Notes: a model not told the origin generated them from the letters alone. DNA of 64,000 nucleotides from Vibrio aestuarianus (GCF_012395185.1 NZ_JAAZTU010000022.1:1-64000); one strand, 5' to 3'; shown: positions 19,246 through 29,168, numbered from the stretch's first letter. Program-made: numbers and translations.

Positions 19246-20577
19246 TTAAGGCATAGTGACAGCATTCCCTGCACGTTGTTGTGCTTTTAGAAAAGGTAGG
19301 ATCAACAGTCCTATTAATGCAGCAGATAAGGTGATAACGCTGAAAAACCCTTCCCAACTAAATTGTTCAATAATCAGAGCGAGCGGGTAACTGGCTAATG
19401 CCGCGCCAAGATACCCAAATAACCCCACAAAACCCGTAGCGGTACCTGCCGCATCTTTGTGTGAACATTCAGCAGCAGCCATCCCAATCATCATTTGCGG
19501 GCCAAAAATAAAGAACCCAATCGAGAAAAAGCACCCTGAAAGCACCACAAAATTATTAATCGGTGTGAGCCATAGCGCAGCAACAGAAATAAAAATCCCC
19601 AACGCAAAAATCAAATTCATTGGTGCTCGATTGCCACGGAAAAATTTATCTGATCCCCAACCACCAAATAGTGATCCAAGAAACCCACCAATTTCGAACA
19701 TAGAAACGGCGGTATTGGCTGAAAAAAGGTCATAGCCGTGTCGTTCAGTAAGGTATAAATTTCCCCAGTCGTTAATAGCTATGCGTACTACATAAACCAG
19801 AAAGTAAGAGCTACATAACAGCCAAATGTACTTATTGCCTAAAACGTAAATACGTAAAATTTGAGAAAAGTTAAGTCCTTTTCCTTCTGCCTCGTGGCGC
19901 TTTTCAAGAGCGTCGTTTCGCCATTCACCGACAGACGGTAACCCAAGGGTGATTGGTTTGTCTTGCATGCGAAAACACAACACCAGACCGACCACAATGG
20001 CCAAACAACCAGGAGCAATAAAACCGTATCGCCATCCAAAAGTGACAGCTATAAAGCCAATACTGAGGGGGATCAATGCACCACTTAAGTTGTGACAAGT
20101 ATTCCAAATTGACCACCAGAATCCCCGTTCAGTTCTTGAATACCATGTGGTTAATAGTTTTGCGCATGGAGGCCAACCCCAACCCTGGAAAAAAGCGTTG
20201 AGTGTCCAAAGCACTGCAAATACAGCAAGTGATGAACTAAAACCAAACAGCACATTAATAACGCCAGTCGCTATCAAGCCCAACCCCATGAAATAACTTG
20301 GTTTTGATTGGTCACTCACCATGCCTGATACAAACTTAGAGAGACCATATGTCACGTAAAATAATGTGCCGAGAATGCCAAAATCTGAATGTTCTAGCCC
20401 TAGGTCACTTAGCATCGCAGGCATAGCAAAATTGAGACTTTTCCGCGTAAAATAAAACACCCCATAGCCAACGTACATCGAAAGCATTAAATGCAAGCGC
20501 CAATACCGGTAGGTTGCATCTATCTGAGATGACTCTATGGGGGCTGATGTTGGTTTTGATATCATAAAACCCATCAT
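19246..20577 (-). CDS. uhpC: Hexose-phosphate sensor/transporter-like protein UhpC
   Basis: The 443-residue, twelve-helix major-facilitator protein of the organophosphate:phosphate antiporter family closely resembles UhpC along its whole length (RYWRLHLMLS, YGVFYFTRKSLNFAMPA, FFQGWGWPPCAKLLTTWYSRTERG, FGPQMMIGMAAAECSHKDAAG). UhpC senses external glucose-6-phosphate and activates the UhpB kinase rather than being the main transporter. The start at 20577 follows GGGAG at 9 bases. No uhpT lies nearby; an ABC importer takes that position. Confidence 0.9.
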   Translation of the reverse strand: MMGFMISKPTSAPIESSQIDATYRYWRLHLMLSMYVGYGVFYFTRKSLNFAMPAMLSDLGLEHSDFGILGTLFYVTYGLSKFVSGMVSDQSKPSYFMGLGLIATGVINVLFGFSSSLAVFAVLWTLNAFFQGWGWPPCAKLLTTWYSRTERGFWWSIWNTCHNLSGALIPLSIGFIAVTFGWRYGFIAPGCLAIVVGLVLCFRMQDKPITLGLPSVGEWRNDALEKRHEAEGKGLNFSQILRIYVLGNKYIWLLCSSYFLVYVVRIAINDWGNLYLTERHGYDLFSANTAVSMFEIGGFLGSLFGGWGSDKFFRGNRAPMNLIFALGIFISVAALWLTPINNFVVLSGCFFSIGFFIFGPQMMIGMAAAECSHKDAAGTATGFVGLFGYLGAALASYPLALIIEQFSWEGFFSVITLSAALIGLLILPFLKAQQRAGNAVTMP

Positions 20578-20664
20578 GCTTTGTTTCTCCCTAGTGCAAA
20601 ATAATGGTATCGGACTGATTCATGAAATGAATGAGACAAAGTTATAAATGACTAGGAAATTTTC

Positions 20665-22284
20665 CTAGTTTGATGGTGTTGTGGATGGTTTTGTGGGCAA
20701 GTTAACAGTTATACGCGTACCAGGTGGAGCGAGAATAGACTTAGAATCAATAACAAAATGCCCACCGAGGGCGCTCACTCGTTCTTCTATCCCTAACAAT
20801 CCTTGCCCTTTTGTTCGCCAGTCGCTTGGCAAGCCAATGCCATTATCTCGTAGTTCAACACTGAACATTTCTCCAGGAACAATACTTAATTGTACCGATG
20901 AAGCCTGAGCATGTTTGCAAACGTTATTCAATAATTCTTGAATGATCCGGTACAGAGTGACTGCGGTTATATCATCTAAACGTTCAGCAAAAATGCCAAA
21001 ATTCAGGCTAAAATCAACGTTTCGCTCAGTAAATCTCATTTCACTTGCTAATTGCCGAATAGCATTTTCCAAACCAAGCTCATCTAATGCGTGAGGACGC
21101 AATTGGGTTAATAATTGGCGGGTAGAGGAGTGAATACGCATGGCTAGCGAATTGATAGTCTGTGCTATATGAGTCTGTTTTTCATTGGTTGAGAGTCGAT
21201 CTGCCAGCATCGACTGAATTTGAATAGCAGTAATATTTTGTCCGATTTCATCATGCAACTCACGAGCTACAGATTTACGTATTTGCTCTTCGACATGTAC
21301 TAATTGCCTTGTCAGCTGTTGTTTATTTCTTAATTCTTGCTCAAGTTTTCTATTTATTTGTGTTAGACGATGAGCCAACAAATACTGACGACTGATTGCG
21401 ATACCCAATCCCAAGCCAACAAGCGCTTGGGTTGCAATGAAGCTTTGCAATTCCATATCCGATTCGAACGAACCTGTGACTTGTCTTGCTGTGGCAAGCA
21501 AAATACTGTTCATCATGCTAGCTAAAACACCACCTTGCCAGCCATATTGATATGCCATAAAAATATTAGGCAGCAAAAAAAGCAGTAAAGCTAACGGCTT
21601 TAATTGCTCAAGTAACACAAGCTCTGCAATCAAACCACCACTAAAAAACAGTAAGCACCACAGTAACGCGGAGGGTCGTAACGTCACTTCATGGTGAATG
21701 AGTGTCGGGGAAAGTGGGTTCCAAATCTGCTGATGCAAATAGTCGTATAGCAAAAAGAGAAACGGGGTTAGCAATACTCCGCCAGTAATGGTTGCAACGG
21801 TAACTTGAACAACATAATGAAATTCAAGCTCAAGCGGTTTTATCAACAACAGAACACCTGTACCGCAAATTAGCCCGTAAATTAAAGTCAAACCAGTAAG
21901 TGCCAAGATTTTTTGCCAATAGTCTTGCAATGAAGCCCAAAGAGACTGAAATGCAATAGCGAGCCAATAGGCGATTAAGGCAAATAACAAAAGCAGATAT
22001 TCATGGCCAGGGCTCTCTAAAATCTGGCCTAATGACCACGCAATGAACATTTCGCATAGTGTAATGCCTAACCACAAGCGCCTCGGTGACAAGGTTAAAG
22101 TGGCTAACTTTAGTCCGGTTGGTAGAAGTAGACCTGCGAGTAGTAGATCGGGGGCTAGGTAATGGCTGATATTCCATAAACAAAACCAACTGATCGAATA
22201 CAATACACAGGCAAAAACGTAGCTAAAACTAGAGGAAAGCGATAACCAAGATAAGCTTGCAGAAGAGGGTGAAAGAGAACGCAT
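20665..22284 (-). CDS. uhpB: Sensor histidine kinase UhpB
   Basis: The 539-residue kinase has an N-terminal MASE1-type membrane region of about eight helices (residues 15-305), a short coiled coil, the HisKA_3 phospho-acceptor His344 in ARELHDEIGQN, and an ATPase domain with NNVCKHA and DNGIGLP. UhpB responds to UhpC occupancy and phosphorylates UhpA. It lies 8 bases after uhpA and 87 bases before uhpC, so the three are likely cotranscribed. Confidence 0.9.
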   Translation of the reverse strand: MRSLSPSSASLSWLSLSSSFSYVFACVLYSISWFCLWNISHYLAPDLLLAGLLLPTGLKLATLTLSPRRLWLGITLCEMFIAWSLGQILESPGHEYLLLLFALIAYWLAIAFQSLWASLQDYWQKILALTGLTLIYGLICGTGVLLLIKPLELEFHYVVQVTVATITGGVLLTPFLFLLYDYLHQQIWNPLSPTLIHHEVTLRPSALLWCLLFFSGGLIAELVLLEQLKPLALLLFLLPNIFMAYQYGWQGGVLASMMNSILLATARQVTGSFESDMELQSFIATQALVGLGLGIAISRQYLLAHRLTQINRKLEQELRNKQQLTRQLVHVEEQIRKSVARELHDEIGQNITAIQIQSMLADRLSTNEKQTHIAQTINSLAMRIHSSTRQLLTQLRPHALDELGLENAIRQLASEMRFTERNVDFSLNFGIFAERLDDITAVTLYRIIQELLNNVCKHAQASSVQLSIVPGEMFSVELRDNGIGLPSDWRTKGQGLLGIEERVSALGGHFVIDSKSILAPPGTRITVNLPTKPSTTPSN

Positions 22285-22292
22285 GATAGCGG

Positions 22293-22928
22293 TTACACCG
22301 ACTCATTAGCCAATAACTGATGAGTGATAGCAAACCGAATCAAGTCAACATTATTGGAAAGCCCAAGTTTGCTAAGAATATTGGCACGATGTACATGAAT
22401 GGTTTTGTGGCTTATGGATAAGTCATGGCCAATTTCTTTCACATCTTTTCCCAGTATTAGATGTTCAAACACCTCTCGCTCACGCTTTGTTAACCCTTCG
22501 AGTACCAAAGGAACCCCTGAAATGTTACTAAGGTTGATTAATGCATCCGCGCAAAGATAACGGTCACCGTTTGCAACGGTACGGATTGCACTGACAAGTT
22601 CGCCTGGGCCGCATCTTTTGGATAAATAACCACAAGCGCCAGCTTCTAATGCTTTGCTTACAAAAGAAGCTGAATCATAAATAGAAAGAATGATTGCTTT
22701 GAAATGGGGTTGAGATTGGCGCAATTTTTCTAGTAACACTAAGCCACTTTCATCAGGCATCGAAATATCAATAACTGCGAGGTCTACAGAGGCAGTCGAC
22801 AAAACGCGGTATGCATCTCGAGCATTACTGTATTCACTATGTACTATGATGTCTGGTTCTACAGATAACAACTGTGCGAAACCGGATCGAACCATAATAT
22901 GGTCATCGACTAAGGCAACTGAAATCAT
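22293..22928 (-). CDS. uhpA: Response regulator UhpA
   Basis: The 211-residue NarL/LuxR-family regulator has acidic residues VDDH at 7-10, phospho-acceptor Asp54 in VIDISMPDESG, conserved Lys in YLSKRCGPGE and a C-terminal LuxR-type helix-turn-helix (LTKREREVFEHLILGKDVKEIG). In E. coli UhpA activates uhpT. Here the first gene it could control locally is the afuA-like gene, whose upstream spacer holds three palindromes. The 119-base region before uhpA is its probable promoter region; I recognise no specific site there. Confidence 0.9.
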   Translation of the reverse strand: MISVALVDDHIMVRSGFAQLLSVEPDIIVHSEYSNARDAYRVLSTASVDLAVIDISMPDESGLVLLEKLRQSQPHFKAIILSIYDSASFVSKALEAGACGYLSKRCGPGELVSAIRTVANGDRYLCADALINLSNISGVPLVLEGLTKREREVFEHLILGKDVKEIGHDLSISHKTIHVHRANILSKLGLSNNVDLIRFAITHQLLANESV

Positions 22929-23047
22929 ACGGGCATCCTATGCATTTGCCGCGATAGTCGCAGATGTATCAATAAGTATCAAAAACAAGCGTATGGGATG
23001 TGATTACTCTCCCGAAACTGATGTGTTAGCCAGTGACTTTAATTAAA

Positions 23048-23941
23048 TTAACTGGCGTACACCGCAATTTTTGGCGGCTTAATGCCATGCTTTTTAAACT
23101 CTTTCATCACACGCAGGGTAATGTCCGTTTCGAAAAGCTTTTCATAAGCGGTATCGACCACGTAAGCCTTACAAGTTAATTGTATGGCTAAGTAGTTATC
23201 AGTGATTGTCTGTTTGACTAACACGGTTACGGGCTTGGGTAAGTGGATATAACGGCTCGATGATGCAGCTTCTTGGATTAAGTCTCGCGCCATGACAATG
23301 TCTTCATCCATTCCAACATAAAATGGGATCACCACCTGCATATCGAGAGCGCCATAGTTACCACTGACGGTGACTTCGTTTAAGAATTTGTTGTTGGGAA
23401 TCGTGATGATGTCGTCAGAAAGAGTTCGCATCCTAACAGAACGTAAACCGATGGTGATGATATCACCATAATTCCCTTCAAATGTGACACGGTCACCCAC
23501 CTGAAATGGGCGGTCGATCATAACCGTTAGTCCGGCAATGAATGATGCGGCTAAGTCTTTCAGCGCAAAGCCCACAGACACTGCAAGCGTACCACCTATT
23601 AATGCAAGTATTTGATCATTAATACGAAAACTCATCATAAATACAACTAAACCGGCCGTCATGTAGATAAAAAACTGCAAAAATGACTGAAGCTTTTGCA
23701 GTAACATTCGGTATTGCACAAATTGGCGACCAATACTTTCTACCATCGAATTCATAAACTTAAGCAGTAACCAAGTCGATGCGATGACCAGCAGTGAGAA
23801 GAAGACACCACTCCAACGAATTAAACTGGCGAACTGTTGTATATGTTCTGCATTTGCCATCTCTTCAGTGGCAAAACATGGAGCAGCAAACAACAGGCTA
23901 GCTCCAATAATTATTACTTTTTTCATCAGTACATTAACCAT
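23048..23941 (-). CDS. MscS-family mechanosensitive ion channel
   Basis: The 297-residue protein has a signal-like hydrophobic N terminus (MKKVIIIGASLLFAAPCFAT), then three membrane helices and an MscS domain. The pore-lining helix (ALKDLAASFIAGLTVMIDRPFQVGDRV) and beta domain (VTFEGNYGDIITIGLRSVRMRT) are clear. MscS channels open on membrane tension or ligand signals and release small solutes. I keep the start at 23941, preceded by GGTG; ATG 23926 is possible. Its start is only 4 bases from the stop of the upstream ATPase-like gene, so the two are translationally coupled and probably work together. Confidence 0.88.
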   Translation of the reverse strand: MVNVLMKKVIIIGASLLFAAPCFATEEMANAEHIQQFASLIRWSGVFFSLLVIASTWLLLKFMNSMVESIGRQFVQYRMLLQKLQSFLQFFIYMTAGLVVFMMSFRINDQILALIGGTLAVSVGFALKDLAASFIAGLTVMIDRPFQVGDRVTFEGNYGDIITIGLRSVRMRTLSDDIITIPNNKFLNEVTVSGNYGALDMQVVIPFYVGMDEDIVMARDLIQEAASSSRYIHLPKPVTVLVKQTITDNYLAIQLTCKAYVVDTAYEKLFETDITLRVMKEFKKHGIKPPKIAVYAS

Positions 23942-23945
23942 TATT

Positions 23946-26294
23946 TTATTTCACCAGCAGATGTTGACGGTCGAGCACATTGGTAATGTGGCGGAACCAG
24001 TGGTCTGAGATCCTTGCTTTGTCCTCATTCCATTCGATAAACCCACGGCTTTGAAAGTAACGGAGAGTCCCAATGACTTCTGAAATACTCAACTGAGTAC
24101 ATTCAGATAGTTCTTCTGGTGAGGCAATTTCAAGCTGCACGATAGACCGGAGTACCGCCAACATCGGTTTGGGCATTTTCTCCAATTCTTGAGATTCTGG
24201 AGCGTGAAAAAGACGAACCACTACTTGATCGGTTTCTTTATTGCGATTCAATGATAGACGGAAAAAACGCAGCGCTACAGTAGGGTTACCATCGGAGTAA
24301 TGCCACAAAATTCGATAGAATCCTTGTTTTGCACGTTCTTCTTCGGTTATTTCTTCTTGATCCCATTGCTTAGGAACTACCAATCCTTCAAAACTGATTG
24401 GCGTCTCTATATCTCGATTGATACGGCTATCCAATAATTGCTGAATTTGCTTTTCGTTCCAACGTGGTAAGAAACTAACCCAATCAAATAACAATCGCTC
24501 CCCTCTGGCTCTATCCACAAAGCGCCAACTCGCTTTGGCGATAGCCATCACCACTCGATGATTTTTTTTAGAGCGGCGAAGCAAGTTTGTTAGGCGGATT
24601 AAACCAGAAAGCCCCCCGACCATCGGTTTCACTAAACGTTGTGCATTATCAACAGCAATGAAATAAGTAACCTCACTTTTTCGTAGATATGCCAAGACTT
24701 GAATTTCACTTGCGTCTTCTTCTAACCCTAAGTTGAGAGCCAGTAATGAGAGCAATTCACTAAAACCTGAGTAAGGGCAACTTAGGTAGATTGGCTCTGC
24801 ATTTTTGACTCGATGCAGAAGAGTATAAAGCAACGTTGTCGTGCCCACACCACGTTCACCGGAGACAACGCAAACCGCAGGACTATCGGTCATTAGATAC
24901 TTAGAAAGCTGCTTGATTTCATCGCCCGCGTAGTCAATTAACTCACTGTCGATAGACCCAGGAAGAACGTAATTAAAATTTTCTTCACCTTTAATTCGAA
25001 CCAAGTTCTGACTACCATTGGCATTACCGGTTTGTTTTGCAACCTCGATGCGAAACAAATAAGCGAGCGCTTGGCTAAAAAAAGTATATTCGGATAGGGC
25101 GGAAATGAGTTTGTGCTTTAGGGTATGTAATAAGAGCCAAATAGCGGTAATCGCTGTAGCAACGATTCGTAACACATAACTGTCTTTTTTGCTGATAGCC
25201 CATGCCACAAGAAGCGGGCGTTCATTTAACTTGCTCGCTTCAGTAAACACTTTTTCTCGCCACAGTTGTAATACCGAAATGGTCACCAGTACAAACCAGA
25301 AAAATAGTGCGCTGTTTATCCAGTAATAAATAGTACCTTTGCCTAGGGTTCGCATTGAGATCTGCAAAATAACACCCGCGATTATCGTACTCCAAACATA
25401 ACGGCGAATGGTGGATAAACGTAGCGCGGTCACTTCTTTGTTCGCTGAGCGTGAACTACGGGACACAAATTCCAAAATGAAACTGACTGCAATTGAACCA
25501 CCCAAGATCCACCACGTGAAAATTTCGAGGACAATTAAATGCTGTAAGCTTGGTATCTGTGATAAAACCTGTAGCGATAACGTAATTGTAATCAACCAGG
25601 CCAACGCTTGATTTGCTCGGCTTAAATACCAAATAATACGTATCCACAGTGCTGGATTATCACGGTTTTTGATCTGAGTTTGGTGAAAGGTGGAGATAAG
25701 ACGTCGACTGTTTGTCAGCCACCAAGTCAAGACCAAATAAAAGAAGAACACTTTAAGTGTTGCCCAAATGACGGGGATAGGAGAGATAAGAAGATCACTG
25801 AGCAATGATTTAAAACTACGCAACTGAAAATACAGTAAGTATTCGGCATTCAATTGCGTTAGCTGCCATTCCTGCTTCACCTGCTTAACACCATATGGCC
25901 CAAAACCAGTCAGTTGTTCGCGTGTCGTATCACTTGTCAATTGTAACAACCGTTGCTTGCTTAAACTGAGACTATTCAAAGTTAAATAGCTTGATTCAAT
26001 TGCTGACCAGACGACTTCACGATTACCTTGCCGATACTGGTGAAGCTGAGATTCAAAGATCTGAATTTGCTTGCCTTGCTCAGCAAGTACCTGCGACAAC
26101 AAATGCTGCACTCTCGCTCGCTCATCACCCGACATAAAGAGTGGTTCTGGAAGTTGGCTAACTTCGCTAGCAAGCTGATTAGCGGTATAATTGGCCTTTG
26201 ATGTTGTCGCTTGGAAATCATATTCCCATTCTGCCTGTGCAGATTGAGCAAAAACAACCACAGCTAAAAATAAAAAGCGTAATAGAAAACGCAT
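23946..26294 (-). CDS. Membrane protein with degenerate AAA-type ATPase domain and winged-helix-like C terminus
   Basis: The 782-residue protein has a signal peptide (ending AQSAQAE), a periplasmic helical domain to about 170, about six membrane helices between 170 and 395, then a cytoplasmic ATPase-like domain. The P-loop is GERGVGTTT (479-487): the essential Lys is Thr485. The Walker B region reads VDNAQR (Asp549, Asn550), with Asn where a catalytic Glu is expected. A winged-helix-like segment (ASPEELSECTQLSISEVIGTL) follows near the C terminus. It may sense nucleotide or a ligand without hydrolysis. It is coupled to the MscS gene. I know no characterised homologue. Confidence 0.75.
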   Translation of the reverse strand: MRFLLRFLFLAVVVFAQSAQAEWEYDFQATTSKANYTANQLASEVSQLPEPLFMSGDERARVQHLLSQVLAEQGKQIQIFESQLHQYRQGNREVVWSAIESSYLTLNSLSLSKQRLLQLTSDTTREQLTGFGPYGVKQVKQEWQLTQLNAEYLLYFQLRSFKSLLSDLLISPIPVIWATLKVFFFYLVLTWWLTNSRRLISTFHQTQIKNRDNPALWIRIIWYLSRANQALAWLITITLSLQVLSQIPSLQHLIVLEIFTWWILGGSIAVSFILEFVSRSSRSANKEVTALRLSTIRRYVWSTIIAGVILQISMRTLGKGTIYYWINSALFFWFVLVTISVLQLWREKVFTEASKLNERPLLVAWAISKKDSYVLRIVATAITAIWLLLHTLKHKLISALSEYTFFSQALAYLFRIEVAKQTGNANGSQNLVRIKGEENFNYVLPGSIDSELIDYAGDEIKQLSKYLMTDSPAVCVVSGERGVGTTTLLYTLLHRVKNAEPIYLSCPYSGFSELLSLLALNLGLEEDASEIQVLAYLRKSEVTYFIAVDNAQRLVKPMVGGLSGLIRLTNLLRRSKKNHRVVMAIAKASWRFVDRARGERLLFDWVSFLPRWNEKQIQQLLDSRINRDIETPISFEGLVVPKQWDQEEITEEERAKQGFYRILWHYSDGNPTVALRFFRLSLNRNKETDQVVVRLFHAPESQELEKMPKPMLAVLRSIVQLEIASPEELSECTQLSISEVIGTLRYFQSRGFIEWNEDKARISDHWFRHITNVLDRQHLLVK

Positions 26295-26561
26295 AGAATC
26301 ACTTATCAGTAATGAATATATCGAATAAAAGTTTAGCCGATATATTGAAGAAAAATAGGAACTTAGTAATAAAAACAGTGTTAAGCCTTATAACACAACC
26401 AGAAGTTTATCGTTGTCTCACTTATGAAGTGCCGTACAATGATCAGGCTCCATATCATTGGCAGGCTGTTTTGCAAACAAAAACATCGCTTGCAGTTCAG
26501 AGCTTGAACAAGTAACGTTGCGCAGTTTTTTACACAATTCACATTTATTAAGGTACTGGTT

Positions 26562-28151
26562 TTGATCTCCACCGCAAATATCACTCAACAATTTGGCGCT
26601 AAGCCACTGTTTGAAAACATTTCCGTTAAGTTTGGCGAAGGTAATCGCTATGGCCTGATTGGCGCTAACGGTTGTGGTAAGTCAACATTTATGAAGATTC
26701 TAAGCGGAGAGCTTGAGCCTTCGAGTGGTAATGTTAGCTACGACCCGAATGAGCGCGTAGCGAAACTGAATCAGGACCAGTTTGCTTACGAAGAATTCAC
26801 TGTTATTGACACCGTTATTATGGGTCATAAAGAATTGTGGAAAGTAAAGCAAGAGCGTGACCGTATCTATTCTCTTCCTGAAATGAGCGAAGAAGACGGC
26901 ATGAAGGTTGCTGACCTTGAGACCGAATTCGCTGAAATGGACGGTTACATGGCCGAGTCTAAAGCGGGCGAATTGTTGCTTGCTGTAGGTATTCCTGTTG
27001 AACAGCATTTTGGTTTGATGAGCGAAGTGGCTCCAGGTTGGAAACTGCGTGTGCTATTGGCACAGGTTCTGTTTGCTGACCCGCATATCATGCTACTTGA
27101 CGAACCAACCAACAACTTGGATATGGATACTATTCGCTGGCTAGAAGATACCTTGAACCAGCGTAACTGTACCATGATCATCATCTCGCACGACCGTCAC
27201 TTCCTCAACAGCGTATGTACTCATATGGCTGACTTAGATTACGGCGAGCTACGTGTTTATCCAGGTAACTACGACGAATACATGACAGCGGCATCGCAAG
27301 CGCGTGAGCGTCTGTTGTCAGACAATGCGAAGAAGAAAGCACAGATCGCTGAGCTTCAAACGTTCGTCGCGCGTTTCTCTGCAAACGCATCAAAAGCAAA
27401 ACAAGCCACTTCTCGTGCTAAACAGATCGATAAAATCCAATTAGATGAAGTGAAAGCGTCAAGTCGTCAAAACCCATTCATTCGTTTCGAGCAGTCTAAA
27501 GAGTTATTCCGTAACGCATTGGAAATTGAAAACCTAACTCAAGGTTTTGAAGATGACCTGTTCAGTAACTACAGCGCCATTTTTGAAGTGGGTGAGCGTG
27601 TTGCAATTATTGGTGAAAACGGCGTGGGTAAAACAACGTTGTTGAACACATTAGCAGGTGTCATTGAACCACGCTCTGGTTCATACAAATGGTCAGAAAA
27701 CTCTAACATTGGTTATTATGCTCAAGATCATGCGCATGATTTCGCTGAAGACATGAACTTATTTGATTGGATGAGTCAATGGCGTCAAGAAGGTGATGAT
27801 GAACAAGTGATTCGCAGCTTCCTTGGCCGTATGCTCTTCGGTCAAGATGATATCAAGAAATCAGTCAAAGTGATTTCTGGTGGTGAGCAAGGGCGTATGC
27901 TACTTGGTAAAATCATGATGCATAAACCAAACATGTTGTTGATGGATGAACCAACCAACCACATGGATATGGAGTCAATTGAATCATTGAACAATGCATT
28001 AGAAATTTACAAAGGCACACTGTTCTTCGTTTCACATGACCGCGTGTTTGTAGATTCATTAGCAACCCGTATCATTGAAATTCGTGACAATAAGATCACT
28101 GACTTCAAAGGTACTTACGCTGAGTTTTTAAACTCTCGCAGCAATAGCTAA
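26562..28151 (+). CDS. ybiT: ABC-F family ATPase YbiT
   Basis: The 529-residue soluble protein has two ABC domains, with Walker [10 protein letters not shown] and GENGVGKTT, Walker B MLLDEP and LLMDEP, and signature sequences in both halves, with the linker [19 protein letters not shown] between them. It matches E. coli YbiT almost end to end. ABC-F proteins bind the ribosomal E site and help stalled translation. The start is a TTG at 26562, which aligns with the E. coli N terminus; AAGG upstream is the ribosome-binding site. The gene is closed by the terminator at 28245. Confidence 0.93.
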   Translation: MISTANITQQFGAKPLFENISVKFGEGNRYGLIGANGCGKSTFMKILSGELEPSSGNVSYDPNERVAKLNQDQFAYEEFTVIDTVIMGHKELWKVKQERDRIYSLPEMSEEDGMKVADLETEFAEMDGYMAESKAGELLLAVGIPVEQHFGLMSEVAPGWKLRVLLAQVLFADPHIMLLDEPTNNLDMDTIRWLEDTLNQRNCTMIIISHDRHFLNSVCTHMADLDYGELRVYPGNYDEYMTAASQARERLLSDNAKKKAQIAELQTFVARFSANASKAKQATSRAKQIDKIQLDEVKASSRQNPFIRFEQSKELFRNALEIENLTQGFEDDLFSNYSAIFEVGERVAIIGENGVGKTTLLNTLAGVIEPRSGSYKWSENSNIGYYAQDHAHDFAEDMNLFDWMSQWRQEGDDEQVIRSFLGRMLFGQDDIKKSVKVISGGEQGRMLLGKIMMHKPNMLLMDEPTNHMDMESIESLNNALEIYKGTLFFVSHDRVFVDSLATRIIEIRDNKITDFKGTYAEFLNSRSNS

Positions 28152-28195
28152 TAAATCAGTTTTACGCTTAACCTCTATTTCTAATAGGTTAATTT

Positions 28196-28232
28196 CCCCA
28201 AACTACTTGGCGTTGCAGGTAGGAAGGGTATA
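28196..28232. repeat. Vibrio-type short intergenic repeat, copy A (incomplete)
   Basis: The stretch CCCAAACTACTTGGCGTTGC followed by AGGTAGGAAGGGTATA matches the copy at 32738-32777 at about four bases in five. The left TATA end of the element is missing here. From memory, elements starting TATACCCAAAC and ending GGGTATA are frequent in Vibrio intergenic regions. Confidence 0.6.
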
Positions 28233-28244
28233 GCGAGGAAAACG

Positions 28245-28278
28245 AAATAGCCCAGTCGAATACTGGGCTATTTTTTTT
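28245..28278 (+). terminator. Rho-independent terminator of ybiT, possibly bidirectional
   Basis: AAATAGCCCAG (28245-28255) pairs with CTGGGCTATTT (28263-28273) around a 7-base loop, followed by T to 28278. It also faces the end of the convergent fdhD gene. Confidence 0.9.
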
Positions 28279-28295
28279 AGATTGAATTGATAAGC

Positions 28296-29114
28296 TTAGC
28301 CTTTTACATCAAAGCTGATTTTTTCGGCACCGGTAAAGACTTGAAAACGTAGCCCCTTAGCACGAGCGATAGTGGTAATGCCAAATTGCTTGGCTAAATC
28401 TAGCCCCATTTGCGTCACACCAGAACGAGACAGCAATACAGGAATACCCATTTGCGCGACTTTAATCACCATTTCAGACGTTAGCCGCCCCGTGGTGTAG
28501 AAAATTTTATCCTCACCACTTTGTTGATTCAGCCACATTTCGCCAGCTAACGTATCAACAGCGTTATGACGACCAACATCTTCAACAAAAGAAAGCACCT
28601 TGTCACTTTGACAGATGGCACAGCCATGAACAGCTCCCGCTTTTTTATAAGTGTCGTTATAGTGGGTAAGAGCCTCTAAGGCCGAGTAAATCTCTGACTG
28701 TTTAAGTGGGGTTTGTGGCACTTGGTAGTTTTCAAGTTGTTTCATCACGTTGCCATACATCGTGCCTTGTCCACAGCCAGAGGTGACGGTTTTTTTCTTT
28801 AACGCTTTATCCAAATGATCAATATTTTCTTTAGTAATCACCGCGGCCGAATGAGTTTGCCAATCAATAATAATCGACTCAAGCGCGGTAGGATCAGATA
28901 TAAAGCTTTGGTTTTTCAAGTAACCAAGCACCAATGATTCAGGACGAGATCCTAACGTCATCAAGGTCACAATTTCTTTCCAATTTAACATTACGGTTAA
29001 TGGCCGTTCACAGGCAATTTGCTGAGTCAGTTTTTCACCGTATTCATCAAACACTTCTACTTCTATGGTTTGTAAAGGGTTCTCGCTAGTTTTAATTATG
29101 GTTGGCTTACCCAC
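28296..29114 (-). CDS. fdhD: Formate dehydrogenase accessory sulfurtransferase FdhD
   Basis: The 272-residue protein has the FdhD features: the GSRPESLVLGYL segment, TSGCGQGTMYG carrying Cys114, a second cysteine pair VHGCAIC, EDVGRHNAVD and the GRLTSEMV motif. FdhD hands sulfur from IscS to the Mo/W-bis-MGD cofactor before it enters formate dehydrogenase. E. coli FdhD has a CxxC loop; here the loop is C-G-Q-G, so the second Cys is missing at 117. It is divergent from the DUF3305 gene, and a sigma-54-type promoter precedes it at 29169-29184. Confidence 0.9.
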   Translation of the reverse strand: MGKPTIIKTSENPLQTIEVEVFDEYGEKLTQQIACERPLTVMLNWKEIVTLMTLGSRPESLVLGYLKNQSFISDPTALESIIIDWQTHSAAVITKENIDHLDKALKKKTVTSGCGQGTMYGNVMKQLENYQVPQTPLKQSEIYSALEALTHYNDTYKKAGAVHGCAICQSDKVLSFVEDVGRHNAVDTLAGEMWLNQQSGEDKIFYTTGRLTSEMVIKVAQMGIPVLLSRSGVTQMGLDLAKQFGITTIARAKGLRFQVFTGAEKISFDVKG

Positions 29115-29168
29115 TGTGTGATCCTATTTATTGGAGTGAATGATCAAATCTCTGACTGCGTTTTGACA

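Noticed and set aside
20665..22928. Expectation of uhpT next to uhpABC
   Set aside because: The gene after uhpB is clearly UhpC-like in all its signature segments, and no second antiporter gene occurs in the window.
26312..26515. 67-residue open frame upstream of ybiT
   Set aside because: It has no recognisable domain, weak ribosome-binding sequence and is not matched by anything I know. The 267-base gap is better read as leader and promoter region of ybiT.
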